Shown here in pieces: positions 53,301-61,470 of a stretch of 64,000 nucleotides of DNA. Numbering within the stretch: the stretch's first letter is position 1; each line of letters opens with the position of its first letter. The notes below the pieces were generated by a model, which saw only the letters and a program-made list of their open reading frames with translations, searched no databases and had not been told where the DNA came from. A program made the position numbers and the translations under genes. Origin of the DNA: Jiulongibacter sp024742395 (GTDB lineage: Bacteria; Bacteroidota; Bacteroidia; Cytophagales; Spirosomataceae); NCBI GenBank assembly GCA_965249455.1, contig OZ252236.1, positions 1,736,001 to 1,800,000 of the forward strand, given 5' to 3'.

Positions 53301-54804
53301 TTTCTCAAAAGAAATTTCAAATAACGGTGTTCTGTTGACCGGCTCAGAATATGGCCAAATGATTATGAAATTAAATAAGCAGGGCAAAACCAAATGGATT
53401 ACACCCGTTTATTCTTCAACTTCTATGACATGGATAAGTATTGCGGCGAATGACAATTACGTTTTTGTCAGCGGGTATTTTAAAGATACTATTGGCTTTA
53501 ATCATCCAAAAGATTTGACCGGTAATACTTTAATTTCTACCGGTTACGACGATGCCTTCCTTCTTTGTTTAAATGCTAGCGATGGAAATCTTGTTTGGTC
53601 AAAAAGAATGGGAGGAAGCAATACAGATAGGGCTAAAGATTTGTCGCTCGAAGGAAACTATCTGTATATGCTCGGTTCGTTTGACGGAACCATAGACTTA
53701 GGAACACCAGCCAATCCTTCACATAATAGTTTAACTTCACAAAATGGTTCTACTGATCTGTTTCTGTGCAAGTTTGACTTTAATGGAGGTTTAATTTGGA
53801 GCAGAAGAATGGGAGGAGATAATTATGACGGCTATGGAGTTTTGGATACTTACAATGATACTGTTTACATATTTGGGACTTTTACTGATCAGATGAATTT
53901 TAACACCCCATTTTCTTCATCATCAAACACATTACAAGCTGTAAATAATGGTTCAGAATTGTTTTTGGCAGAATTTTCTTCAGGTGGCCAATACCAATGG
54001 TCAAGAACAGTGGGAGGAGCATATACCAATAATTCATTTGACATTGCAGCAGGTAGTTCAGGCATTTATGTCAGTTCAATTTTTGATGTAACTACCGTTA
54101 ATTTTAGCCATCCTTATGTGGCAGGAATGCATGAATATACATTAACGGATTATTACGCTGGTTTTTTGGCGAAGTTCTCCTTAACAGGCGATTTCCAAAA
54201 CGTTACATTCGCTCAGTCTAATGGAGAGGTGAATACTGGAGAAGTAGAAAAAGTTCGTGTATTTCTGAATGGATCTGAAGTCCTTTGGGTGTGTGATTTT
54301 AATGATACTCTGCTGGTTTCAAAACCAGGGTCTGCTACAGAATTTGAAATAGAGCCAGAATATACCTCAGAGGATTTTTTTGTGGCTTCTATAGCCACTA
54401 ATGGAGAGGTAAATTGGGCTCAGAGTACAGGTAGTGAAAAAAGGACAGAATTTAGAGAGGCTACATTTAGCAAAAACGCTTTACATATCATTGGTGAGCT
54501 AGACCTCGAAGGTACGCCCTTGTTCAATAAAAATGTGTTTTATGAAATTATTGGGTTAAAAACCGGTCCCGATTTCTTAATGAAGCTTTCTTTCTGTGAG
54601 AATGGTCTTGTACTTACCAGCCCGGTTGATGATACAGAAAAAGTTACTCTGACAAAAATTACGAGTCAGGATCTGCAAGCTTCAAACAAAGTATCTGAGG
54701 AAGCTAAAGTTCAGTATTTAGGCCAATTCGTAGAACTTCTGCCTGGCTTTGAAGCAGACTCAGGAACAGTATTTATGGCTGAAACCGGTGGCTGCCCGGA
54801 GTAA
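50395..54804 (+). CDS. Very large secreted SBBP-like beta-propeller protein with C-terminal stack domain
   Basis: The 1,469-residue protein has a signal peptide (MKAYILLLSIFICSQLSA) and many SBBP-type repeats of about 55-60 residues, marked by GNTYTVGNY, FLAKYDETGNLLWFNKL, DVFVVKFDHSGTLSWIQKAG and similar segments. This suggests several beta-propeller blades or a long blade array. It ends VKYLGQF-like KVQYLGQFVELLPGFEADSGTVFMAETGGC, the same Cys-ended module as in the proteins at 41398 and 43744. It is a likely surface or matrix protein. The conserved element precedes it, and a LytTR-only gene follows 144 bases downstream. Confidence 0.75.
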   Translation: MKAYILLLSIFICSQLSAQFYPEYVKTFDGIDGTEYIYDTYLDEYGNTYTVGNYRTTEFGGEIVESENAHSNGFLAKYDETGNLLWFNKLSSQNSSSVLEIELFNGVIYISGTWHGASELISSDNTKVQFPEAVGNSDNFIAACDTLGIFDWVKTFGNPAYDVLSDMEVTAEGIFLLGRLNEGDQLDFEPSGSSVIMTGEKVRDGYLVSYDLTGTYQWHHHYTAGSGYTYMVSLDSDAEYLYTLGFQQDSLKIIQPSKSDIVTKENEQFGRVVSKVRQDTGELIWAKVLITNNSIANFSSIEIEDSNIYLTGIFNDTLRVYDNVKVDSLISYGSFDVFLAQYDTSSTFNWLRQIGSGEFDDVAGLTTLSGSCFIDIKKSGDSLVVSNKNPEDKHNLYFEPEDNKVIMKFGSSGNIINYIRLGTETSSVTSDVLHSFNNKITLSGSFSDAVNFNQPYHESKNHFEMEGRRIFVSGFTEDYTFNWQETVGEAASINPNRALGTCLDEIGNVYTVGYFENDLLIAGASYSSRGQKDMYIVKQDALGNVLWVRTFGGTLDEEARKLIFAEGKLYVIGFFEGICNFSYPYIAGFFELTSAGGRDVFVLKLDAETGLPDWIRRGGGTQDDEANDIVYEDEAIYIGGNFRLTSNFNTPSSFGTNELVSKGGDDAFLMKMFTSGSLAWLKRAGGTGYDEGKAVGSNASGVFLGGSFSDLADFNTPSSQFSNTFQSLGDRDVFVVKFDHSGTLSWIQKAGSTLRDRLFGLDCSASSVFATGIFEDTLKVGKLHLVQNKLISEGNRDAFILSFTSQAGLVNWYESISGPEDILGTALAFGDGEVFVGGFYEGTAHFSSLDSLISDGDSDVFLSRFESNGNHLQSFRAGGYFEDDLTDLSVSGSVFSLSGNFFNYANFNTPSNFDYNVIAAHVTSLGFSAKGSLTPQIDYAFTDGGDTGGNTDLDVAGSDESGNIYLAGDFSKEISNNGVLLTGSEYGQMIMKLNKQGKTKWITPVYSSTSMTWISIAANDNYVFVSGYFKDTIGFNHPKDLTGNTLISTGYDDAFLLCLNASDGNLVWSKRMGGSNTDRAKDLSLEGNYLYMLGSFDGTIDLGTPANPSHNSLTSQNGSTDLFLCKFDFNGGLIWSRRMGGDNYDGYGVLDTYNDTVYIFGTFTDQMNFNTPFSSSSNTLQAVNNGSELFLAEFSSGGQYQWSRTVGGAYTNNSFDIAAGSSGIYVSSIFDVTTVNFSHPYVAGMHEYTLTDYYAGFLAKFSLTGDFQNVTFAQSNGEVNTGEVEKVRVFLNGSEVLWVCDFNDTLLVSKPGSATEFEIEPEYTSEDFFVASIATNGEVNWAQSTGSEKRTEFREATFSKNALHIIGELDLEGTPLFNKNVFYEIIGLKTGPDFLMKLSFCENGLVLTSPVDDTEKVTLTKITSQDLQASNKVSEEAKVQYLGQFVELLPGFEADSGTVFMAETGGCPE

Positions 54805-54864
54805 ATCAATTGTCTAAAAAGTGAAGCCCGCTGAGTACTAATTGAGTTTAAATCTCAGTATTAT

Positions 54865-54908
54865 ATTTTACGGTCAAAATATCCCCAAATACACGATATT
54901 TTAAGGAC
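54865..54908 (+). promoter_or_regulatory. Conserved 44-bp upstream element, copy B
   Basis: It runs from ATTTTACGGTC to TTAAGGAC with CCCC…ACACGAT in the centre; 37 of 45 alignment columns match copy A at 50311. It ends 40 bases before the LytTR gene ATG at 54949, the same spacing as copy A. Confidence 0.7.
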
Positions 54909-54948
54909 GGTAATTTCATGAAATTTGGTTAATTAAAAATCGGAAGTC

Positions 54949-55299
54949 ATGAAAGTTGAAAATAAAGTTAGAATTGGAGGCCATCTTTTTGCAAGGCCAA
55001 AAGAGTTGCTGAAGCTGGAGGCTCGTGAAAATTATACACAGATCTACTTCAGAAACGGAAAGGAAGTTTTAGTGGCTACCACCATAGGCCTATTGGCTGA
55101 AAGACTCTCAATGTATGATTTTTACCGAACTGACAGAGGAGCATTAGTTAATCTCAATTGTGTTAAATCGTTGTATAAGGATGGCAGGAAGATGCGGGCT
55201 ATACTCATCACTAATGAAATGATGAAAGTATCGAAAAGAAGAGTGAATGCTCTTATTGACTTGTCAAAAAAACAGAATATAAGATTAGAGGTAAAATAG
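54949..55299 (+). CDS. LytTR-domain-only DNA-binding protein (second copy)
   Basis: The 116-residue protein is a LytTR domain without receiver (LLKLEARENYTQIYFRNGKEVLVATTIGLLAERLSMYDFYRTDRGALVNLNCVKSLYKDGRKMRAILITNEMMKVSKRRVNALIDL). It is related to the 43424 protein (VATTLKRLEERF…FYRSHKKYLIN). It lies downstream of the SBBP-like protein and shares its upstream element, so it may regulate both itself and its neighbour. It converges on the radical SAM gene, with 4 bases between the stops. Confidence 0.82.
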   Translation: MKVENKVRIGGHLFARPKELLKLEARENYTQIYFRNGKEVLVATTIGLLAERLSMYDFYRTDRGALVNLNCVKSLYKDGRKMRAILITNEMMKVSKRRVNALIDLSKKQNIRLEVK

Positions 55300-55303
55300 A
55301 CTA

Positions 55304-57472
55304 TTAAACGCCTAAAAGTCCAAGATCTCGCATTTGCTGAATGGGTTTTGAATACCAGAATAGTTCAAAGTTCTCCTGTTTGGTTTCGTAGTCTTTCTTT
55401 AGCTCTTGTAATGTACTAAGGCTTGCTGTCTCTGGCGATAGTCTTGGTAAAATGCTTTCGAGCCAATGGCCATCAGCGGTTTTAAATTCAATATCGGCGA
55501 CATCGGTTTTGGTGTGAAAAGTGAACAGGAGTTTCTTTGTGTTCTTCACGCTTATAATTGGCTCGCTCCCCAGCCAGAGGAGCTTGGCAGTGGGTTTCAT
55601 CATAAAGTCGTTGTCGTTTTCCAAAGCTTTGACAATCAGGTTCTTTGGTACTGTGGGTTTAGGTATTTTAAAATCAAACCATTCTTGCAGAGGGAAATCG
55701 AAACACAAACCATGCATATAATTGAAGAGTGATTTTTTCAGGCCAAAACTAAATTGATCATGATCAATACCGGTTCGGTCTTTAAAGGCGATGTCATTAT
55801 GAGCAAAGCCAATTTCTTTGATCTCCGGAATGACGCCAAAAGCATCCGGGTCTAAACCTACAGGGCTATGTGCCGTTAGGGCAAACTGATGCCAGAAACC
55901 TGATTGAAGAATACCCAGTTCAAACATCTGTCGCACCATTTCCAGGCTGTCAATGGTCTCTTGAATAGTTTGCGTAGGGTATCCGTACATCAGATAAGAA
56001 TGTACCATAATGCCGGCTTCTGTAAAGTTACGTGTCACCTGAGCCACTTGTTCTACCGTTACTCCTTTGTCAATCAAAGCCAGAAGTCGGCCTGAGGCTA
56101 CCTCCAGCCCACCAGAAACGGCGATACAGCCTGAGGCCTTCAGGAGCCGGCAAAGGTCGGCACTGAAATTTTTCTCAAAACGTATGTTGGTCCACCAGGT
56201 GGCTACCAGCCCTCTTTTTAATATTTCGATAGCCAGAGCCCGCATGAGTGCAGGTGGAGCCGCCTCATCTACAAAATGAAATCCTCTTTCTCCGGTTTGT
56301 TCAATAAGCTCTTCCATTCTGTCTACCAGAATTTTTGCAGCAATAGGCTCATAGAGTTTTATATAGTCTAAGGAGATGTCGCAGAAGGTGCATTTTCCCC
56401 AGTAGCAGCCGTGAGCCATGGTGAGTTTGTTCCAGCGTCCATCACTCCAGAGGCTGTGCATGGGGTTAGCAATCTCTATGACAGATATATATTTTTTAAG
56501 CCATAAATCTGAATAATCAGGCGTGCCTACTTCTGCCTGTTTGTAGTCAGGTTTTGTGCACTTATTATTATAGAACACCTCATTGTCTACCAGTTGAAAA
56601 GTTCTTTTAAGTTCAGGATTAGCTGTAGTAGACAATACATGTTGGCATAATTCTTCCAGCGGTCTTTCGCCATCATCTAAACAAATGAAATCAAAAAACT
56701 CAAAAACCCTCACGTCAGAAACAGACCTGAGTTCAGTGTTGGCAAATCCACCGCCCATGGCAATTTTGAGAGAGGGAAATCTATCTTTTATAAATTGAGC
56801 ACACCTGAAGGCACTGTACAAATTACCGGGAAAGGGCACCGAAAAGCACACTAGTTTAGGACTCACTTCCTGAATTCTTTGTTCCAGAATTTCAAGTGTG
56901 ATTTGGTCAATCAGACTAACCTCACCTTGAAGGTAGTTGTACAATTCATCAAAAGAATTAGCACTTCTACCCAGTCTTTCGGCATACCGGCTAAAGCCAA
57001 AATTATCATCCAGGCATTCTTTGATAAAATCTGAGAGGTCTTCCAGGTAAAGAGTGGCGAGGTATTTTGCTTTGTCCTGATCTCCCATACTACCGAAAGC
57101 CCATTCCAGGTCATCTATCTGATCAAATCTGGAAGCTTGGGGTAGGAAACTCTCCGTACAGATTTGCTTTGCCAGTGCGGGGTTTTGACCCTGAAGAAAA
57201 AGAATGACCTCGTCAATTGTCATTATATACTCTCTTCTTAAACTAAATATCCTTTCAGAGTTCTCAGAATCAATGGTCTGATTTTCATCAGCCAGCGTGA
57301 AAACATCTTCAAGACCAGACTTGCTAAATAGTTCTAAAATTACTTCAATTCCCAAATCCATTTGAAAAGCCGAAATGCCCTTTGTATTAAGAAAGCCTTT
57401 GATATAAGGCGTAGCCGGGTAGGGGGTATTCAGCTGAGTGAATGGTGGCGTAATAAGTAGGAGGTCTTTCAA
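55304..57472 (-). CDS. B12-binding radical SAM protein
   Basis: The 722-residue protein starts at a TTG and has an N-terminal part typical of B12-binding radical SAM proteins (LLITPPFTQLNTPYPATPYIKGFL; later LVCFSVPFPGNLYSAFRCAQFIKDRFPSLKIAMGGGFAN). The radical SAM cluster motif GCYWGKCTFCDISL (CxxxxCxxC spaced C-YWGK-C-TF-C) is near residue 350. VSGGLEVASGRLLALIDKGVT and MVHSYLMYGYPTQTIQETID follow. Such enzymes catalyse methylations or rearrangements. Substrate unknown. The cluster spacing of four residues differs from the classical CxxxCxxC. Confidence 0.82.
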   Translation of the reverse strand: MKDLLLITPPFTQLNTPYPATPYIKGFLNTKGISAFQMDLGIEVILELFSKSGLEDVFTLADENQTIDSENSERIFSLRREYIMTIDEVILFLQGQNPALAKQICTESFLPQASRFDQIDDLEWAFGSMGDQDKAKYLATLYLEDLSDFIKECLDDNFGFSRYAERLGRSANSFDELYNYLQGEVSLIDQITLEILEQRIQEVSPKLVCFSVPFPGNLYSAFRCAQFIKDRFPSLKIAMGGGFANTELRSVSDVRVFEFFDFICLDDGERPLEELCQHVLSTTANPELKRTFQLVDNEVFYNNKCTKPDYKQAEVGTPDYSDLWLKKYISVIEIANPMHSLWSDGRWNKLTMAHGCYWGKCTFCDISLDYIKLYEPIAAKILVDRMEELIEQTGERGFHFVDEAAPPALMRALAIEILKRGLVATWWTNIRFEKNFSADLCRLLKASGCIAVSGGLEVASGRLLALIDKGVTVEQVAQVTRNFTEAGIMVHSYLMYGYPTQTIQETIDSLEMVRQMFELGILQSGFWHQFALTAHSPVGLDPDAFGVIPEIKEIGFAHNDIAFKDRTGIDHDQFSFGLKKSLFNYMHGLCFDFPLQEWFDFKIPKPTVPKNLIVKALENDNDFMMKPTAKLLWLGSEPIISVKNTKKLLFTFHTKTDVADIEFKTADGHWLESILPRLSPETASLSTLQELKKDYETKQENFELFWYSKPIQQMRDLGLLGV

Positions 57473-57542
57473 AGATACTTTCGATTAAGCTGCAAAGTAC
57501 GGTGATTTCTATGATGAAAGCGAGGCAGCCGGAAACCGAAAA

Positions 57543-59417
57543 TTACACGGGTAATGTCAAGGTGAATTCTGATCCTTTGCCTGACTCTGAAAGAAAAGAA
57601 ACTGTACCACCCAATTCTTCCATAATACGTTTTACTATACTAAGTCCTAAACCGGTGGAGGCTTCATTCTCGGTAGGGCTGGCTGAGGTTTGACCATATT
57701 TAGAAAAGAGTTTTGACTGCTCTTCTTTAGGAATGCCAATGCCAAAATCCTTGACAGTGAAGGTAAAAGAAGATTCTTCACGGGCTAGATTCACAAATAC
57801 TTCAGAATTTCTCTTTGAAAATTTCAAGGCATTTGATATCAGGTTTTCCAAGGCTCTTCTCAAAAGATTGGCATCCGTCAGGAGAGTGAAAAACTCCATG
57901 TTGTCAAATGTCTCGTCCTTGGCAAGGTATTTTCCCTGTACGTAGAGCTGAATATTGATTTCTTTACCACTGGAGGCGGGTTTGAAATCCTCAATTAATT
58001 CTCTCACCAAATTAATGGAGTCGGTATTGGTTAGTTCTACCTGATGATTATTTATTTCAGATTTCTCAATATCGAGTATGTTGTTTATCATCTGTTGGCC
58101 ATACAGGGCGGTACGAGCCACCATTTCTGTGGCTTCAGCCACTTTTAAAGGCGATTTATTGAGATTGTCCTGAAGTGTTTTGTTCCACAATGCAATGGTA
58201 TTAAAAGGGCTCCTTAAATCATGAGAAACAATACTTATCAGATTATTTTTTTCTGAATTAAGCTCCGTAAGTTTATCTTTTTGTTGGTTAATCAACTCAT
58301 TCTGGTGGGCCAGTTGCTGGTTCTTTTTCCGGTTTTTCTGCAGAGCAAAAATAACCCCGGCCACAATTAAACAGGCAAGAATCAGAAAACTCAACAGAAC
58401 CCACCGCCGTTGTTTTTCCGTTTGAAGCTGAGCATTTAAAACCTTGTTTTCTACTTCACGTTCTTTGGCATTGAATTCTTCTTGCAGTTCATTAATCTTC
58501 TTATTGGTTTCAAGATTGATTAATTCTTGTCTGATTTCTGAAGCGGCTTTGTAGAATGACAAGGCCAGAGCTGGCTCACCCGTTTTTTCATAAATATGGG
58601 CCAAATCCTGAGAGGTTTCCATCTCCCGCTCTTTTGATCCCAGTTCATTAGCAAGTATCAGACACTCTTTCAGCAGTGCTATAGCCTCTTTCTCTTTTCC
58701 CTGAGAATACCTGATACCCGCCAGATTATTGAGGTTTGACCATTTGTCGGCTTTGGAATCTTTATCTTTCAGATATTCCAGATTTTCAAGCGTGATTTTT
58801 TCTGCTTCGTCATACCTTTCCAGACTGACCATTAGTGAGGCCATATTGATTTGCAGGTCGGCTATACCTCTTAAATCTCCCAGTTCTTTTTTTATGCTTA
58901 AAGACTTTGAGTAACAGATAAGAGCACTATCCAGATCATCGAGTCTTTTGTACACTATCCCCAGATTATTGTAAAAAGTAGAGAGTCTTTTTGGATCATT
59001 TTTTCCTAATAAAGGATTGTCAATGGCTTCTTGGTATATGGCTTTGGCTCTTTGATTTTGGTTTGTGTGTATGTACACTGCCCCCATATCATTGTAGGCC
59101 ATGTTGATAGAAAATGAGTCTTCCGCTTCTTTGGCTTTCTGTAATAATTCCAGATAGGTAGCCAGAGCTTTGTCATAATTTCCTTCATACTCATGTGCCC
59201 AGCCTTCAAAACGAAGTGCATAAAACTCACCGAGCTTGATTCCCGATTTTTTACCAATGGCCCTCAATTCATTTGCCGAAATTCTTAATGAATCTATTTT
59301 TGAGTCATCGAAATACTGTGTTTTTAGGAATATTGAGTCAATTTTCTCTAAAGGACTTTGCTGTGCTTTTACAGCATAAGTCAGCAGGGACAGAAATATG
59401 ACTATTGAAACTCTCAT
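57543..59417 (-). CDS. Histidine kinase with extracytoplasmic TPR domain (module B)
   Basis: The 624-residue protein has a signal peptide (MRVSIVIFLSLLTYAVKA), TPR repeats (GNYDKALATYLELLQKAKE, AYNDMGAVYIHTNQNQRAKAIYQEAI), a membrane helix (WVLLSFLILACLIVAGVIFAL), coiled coil, a HisKA H-box LISIVSHDLRSPFNTIALW, and a HATPase (NLISNALKFSKRNSEV, KDFGIGIPKEEQ, STGLGLSIVKRIMEELGG). It starts directly after the regulator stop, with no gap. It is a paralogue of the kinase at 31492, with the region before the H-box especially alike (ELQEEFNAKEREVENK / ELQEAYNAEEREKENQ). Confidence 0.87.
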   Translation of the reverse strand: MRVSIVIFLSLLTYAVKAQQSPLEKIDSIFLKTQYFDDSKIDSLRISANELRAIGKKSGIKLGEFYALRFEGWAHEYEGNYDKALATYLELLQKAKEAEDSFSINMAYNDMGAVYIHTNQNQRAKAIYQEAIDNPLLGKNDPKRLSTFYNNLGIVYKRLDDLDSALICYSKSLSIKKELGDLRGIADLQINMASLMVSLERYDEAEKITLENLEYLKDKDSKADKWSNLNNLAGIRYSQGKEKEAIALLKECLILANELGSKEREMETSQDLAHIYEKTGEPALALSFYKAASEIRQELINLETNKKINELQEEFNAKEREVENKVLNAQLQTEKQRRWVLLSFLILACLIVAGVIFALQKNRKKNQQLAHQNELINQQKDKLTELNSEKNNLISIVSHDLRSPFNTIALWNKTLQDNLNKSPLKVAEATEMVARTALYGQQMINNILDIEKSEINNHQVELTNTDSINLVRELIEDFKPASSGKEINIQLYVQGKYLAKDETFDNMEFFTLLTDANLLRRALENLISNALKFSKRNSEVFVNLAREESSFTFTVKDFGIGIPKEEQSKLFSKYGQTSASPTENEASTGLGLSIVKRIMEELGGTVSFLSESGKGSEFTLTLPV

Positions 59418-60047
59418 TTAGATCAAGTTATTCTTTACTGCTATTTTTATCAGCCCCACAATATTGTCAACCCCTAACTTCACCATAATGTTTTTCCTGT
59501 GGCTATCTACCGTACTCACACTTACAAAAAGACGTTGAGCTATTTCTGCACTGGAGAGTTCCTGGGCCACAAGTTTGAGCACTTCTACCTCCCGGGAACT
59601 CAGCAATTCAAGAGTTTTGTCAGATGGCAAAGTGACTGTATTTATTTCCTTGGTTTTGCCATACCTTTCTGTGAAGTAGGTTTTACCCTCAGCCACAGTT
59701 CTAATGGCTTCTTCTAATATTTCTATAGGGCTGTCCTTTAGCAAATACCCTTGAATACCCAGTTTATTAAGCTTGTTAAAATACCTGTTTCCTCTGACCA
59801 AGGTTAGGTAAAGTATCTTTAAATCGGGCTGATGTTTTCTAATTTGTTTGAGCAATTTTTCTGGCTCAATATCTGGCAATTGTAAGTCAAGTAGTAGAAC
59901 ATCAATGTTTTCAAGCGGCAGGCTATCAAGAAGCTCTGAGCCTGAGCTACACGTCTTTTCTACCTTGAAGTCAGGAATTTCAGTAAGAAGACCTTCTAAG
60001 CCCCTTAAAAATATTTCATGATCATCAGTTAGTACCAAATGCAACAT
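59418..60047 (-). CDS. NarL/FixJ-type response regulator (module B)
   Basis: The protein has 209 residues from the ATG at 60047; an upstream frame start at 60080 is less likely because the TAnnTTTG box (60078-60085) overlaps it. The receiver shows TDDHEIFLRGLEGLL and phospho-acceptor Asp54 (VLLLDLQLPDI); the LuxR-type helix-turn-helix is LSSREVEVLKLVAQELSSAEIAQRLFVSVSTVDSHRKNIMVKLGVDNIVGLIKIAV. It is a clear paralogue of the 33275 regulator. It starts the operon with the kinase and is divergent from the lipoprotein cluster. Confidence 0.9.
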   Translation of the reverse strand: MLHLVLTDDHEIFLRGLEGLLTEIPDFKVEKTCSSGSELLDSLPLENIDVLLLDLQLPDIEPEKLLKQIRKHQPDLKILYLTLVRGNRYFNKLNKLGIQGYLLKDSPIEILEEAIRTVAEGKTYFTERYGKTKEINTVTLPSDKTLELLSSREVEVLKLVAQELSSAEIAQRLFVSVSTVDSHRKNIMVKLGVDNIVGLIKIAVKNNLI

Positions 60048-60077
60048 ATCAATTTTAAACTTTACTATAGCCCAGAT

Positions 60078-60085
60078 CAAATATA
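60078..60085 (-). promoter_or_regulatory. -7 promoter box of the module B regulator
   Basis: Minus strand TATATTTG matches TAnnTTTG. The expected start site near 60073 lies about 26 bases before the ATG at 60047, which supports that start over the one at 60080. Confidence 0.5.
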
Positions 60086-60266
60086 GTTTTTTGAATGAGA
60101 AATCGGGGTTAACGGCAAAATACTTTCGAGATAAACACTCATGAAAAAACAGAACCTGCTTTATATTTTCAATAATATGAGGAAGATTATCTTCCCTTAT
60201 GAATGCTGGTCATATGTCCTGAAAATGTGGTGAATGATATTTAGTAAACTAAAAATAAAAACCACT

Positions 60267-60914
60267 ATGAAGAAAAAATGGATGTATTTGGGATTGCTGA
60301 TTACTGCCTTTGGATTGAACTCATGTGAACTCATTGACAATATAAAGGCTGATGGCAAAATTGGAGGGAGTACCACACCGATGTCTGAGGTTGGCAATAC
60401 TTTTACAGTTTCTGGTTTGGCAGAAGCCACAAATGTGACGGCAGCAGTTACCGCTTTAGAGGGTGACGTTTCAGAAGTAGCTATTTCAATGACTTTGACT
60501 GATCCTACTGCTAAGGAAATAGCCAAAGCTATTCCGGATTTGAACTGGGAAGGAGACAAGATCAGCGTTAAGAGAAAATACCGTATTACAGATGAAGGTA
60601 TTCAGAGTGTGCATGATGAGGGAAATCTCACAATGGTCAAATATGATGATAAAGTAGGAGATACTTACAGTCTGAAAATGAATGGTAAAAATGTGAGAAG
60701 GGAAATAACCAGCAAGTCAACCGACGATGATTACCCATACGCTTTTTTCGATATCAAGGTGTTAAAAGTAGAAGAGACCGGAAGGGGCTTACCCGGAGTT
60801 TCAAAATTGGTTTACTTTCTGAATCATAGGTTTGGTCTGGTAGGCATTCGGGTCGACTTTGAAGATGGCAGCCAGCGTGAATTCAATGTATTTAGCTTTA
60901 AGGAAAATAGCTAA
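60267..60914 (+). CDS. Lipoprotein of unknown function (module B neighbour)
   Basis: The protein has 215 residues from the ATG at 60267 (lipoprotein leader MKKKWMYLGLLITAFGLNSCELIDNI); the frame opens at 60234 with no better signal. The mature part is a beta-rich domain (FTVSGLAEATNVTAAVTALEGDVSEVAISMTLTDP) with a C-terminal portion RFGLVGIRVDFEDGSQREFNVFSF. No family recognised. It is divergent from the module B regulator and sits 1 base before the next gene, so they form an operon. Confidence 0.55.
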   Translation: MKKKWMYLGLLITAFGLNSCELIDNIKADGKIGGSTTPMSEVGNTFTVSGLAEATNVTAAVTALEGDVSEVAISMTLTDPTAKEIAKAIPDLNWEGDKISVKRKYRITDEGIQSVHDEGNLTMVKYDDKVGDTYSLKMNGKNVRREITSKSTDDDYPYAFFDIKVLKVEETGRGLPGVSKLVYFLNHRFGLVGIRVDFEDGSQREFNVFSFKENS

Positions 60915-60915
60915 T

Positions 60916-61341
60916 ATGAAATTCATAAAAATAAACAGGCATGCCAATGAAATAGCCTTTCTGGTGCTATGGGCACTGGGAGGCTTACTTCTTTATTTAT
61001 ACTTCTATGGAGTCAGGCCCGGATTTCTGAATGTCTCAGTGCCTGCAATTGCCAGTACTTATCTGGAGAAACGCTACTTTTTAGTGGTACAGACAAATTT
61101 ACTCGACGAACTTGCTTTTGCCTGCTTCATAGGCGGACTGTATGCTTTGTTCTTTTTAGGGCTTCGTCACAGCAGTAGTATTTCCTTTTTTGAGGAGGCC
61201 TTTTATTTTGCTGTAAAATGGTCTTTACTGTTATTGTTGGTTTTCTATTTCTTGTTTTACGGATATGTGGCCTTGTTGGCATTGGTCTTTGGTCTGGTGG
61301 TTTTCTTCCTCATGTTTTATATAAAATATAATTATTCCTGA
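60916..61341 (+). CDS. Membrane protein of unknown function (module B neighbour)
   Basis: The protein has 141 residues from the ATG at 60916; the frame opens at 60859 inside the preceding gene, which is not plausible. About four membrane helices are predicted (IAFLVLWALGGLLLYLYFYGV, LAFACFIGGLYALFFLGL, AVKWSLLLLLVFYFLFYGYVAL, LALVFGLVVFFLMFYI). It starts 1 base after the lipoprotein stop. The family is not recognised. It could be an envelope component acting with the lipoproteins of this module. Confidence 0.5.
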   Translation: MKFIKINRHANEIAFLVLWALGGLLLYLYFYGVRPGFLNVSVPAIASTYLEKRYFLVVQTNLLDELAFACFIGGLYALFFLGLRHSSSISFFEEAFYFAVKWSLLLLLVFYFLFYGYVALLALVFGLVVFFLMFYIKYNYS

Positions 61342-61470
61342 TGCCATAACATAAAAACCTGTACCTGCTACACTGTTTAAGTAGCCAGCTATTTTTCAAA
61401 TCTTTTTCGGGGCAACAGCAATGTCTTTTTTTGATTATCAAAAGAGTTATAACCATTTAATTAGATGATC

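Noticed and set aside
57470..57477. TATCTTTG (minus strand) as promoter of the radical SAM gene
   Set aside because: It overlaps the TTG start codon at 57472; transcription would begin after the start, so it cannot serve that start.
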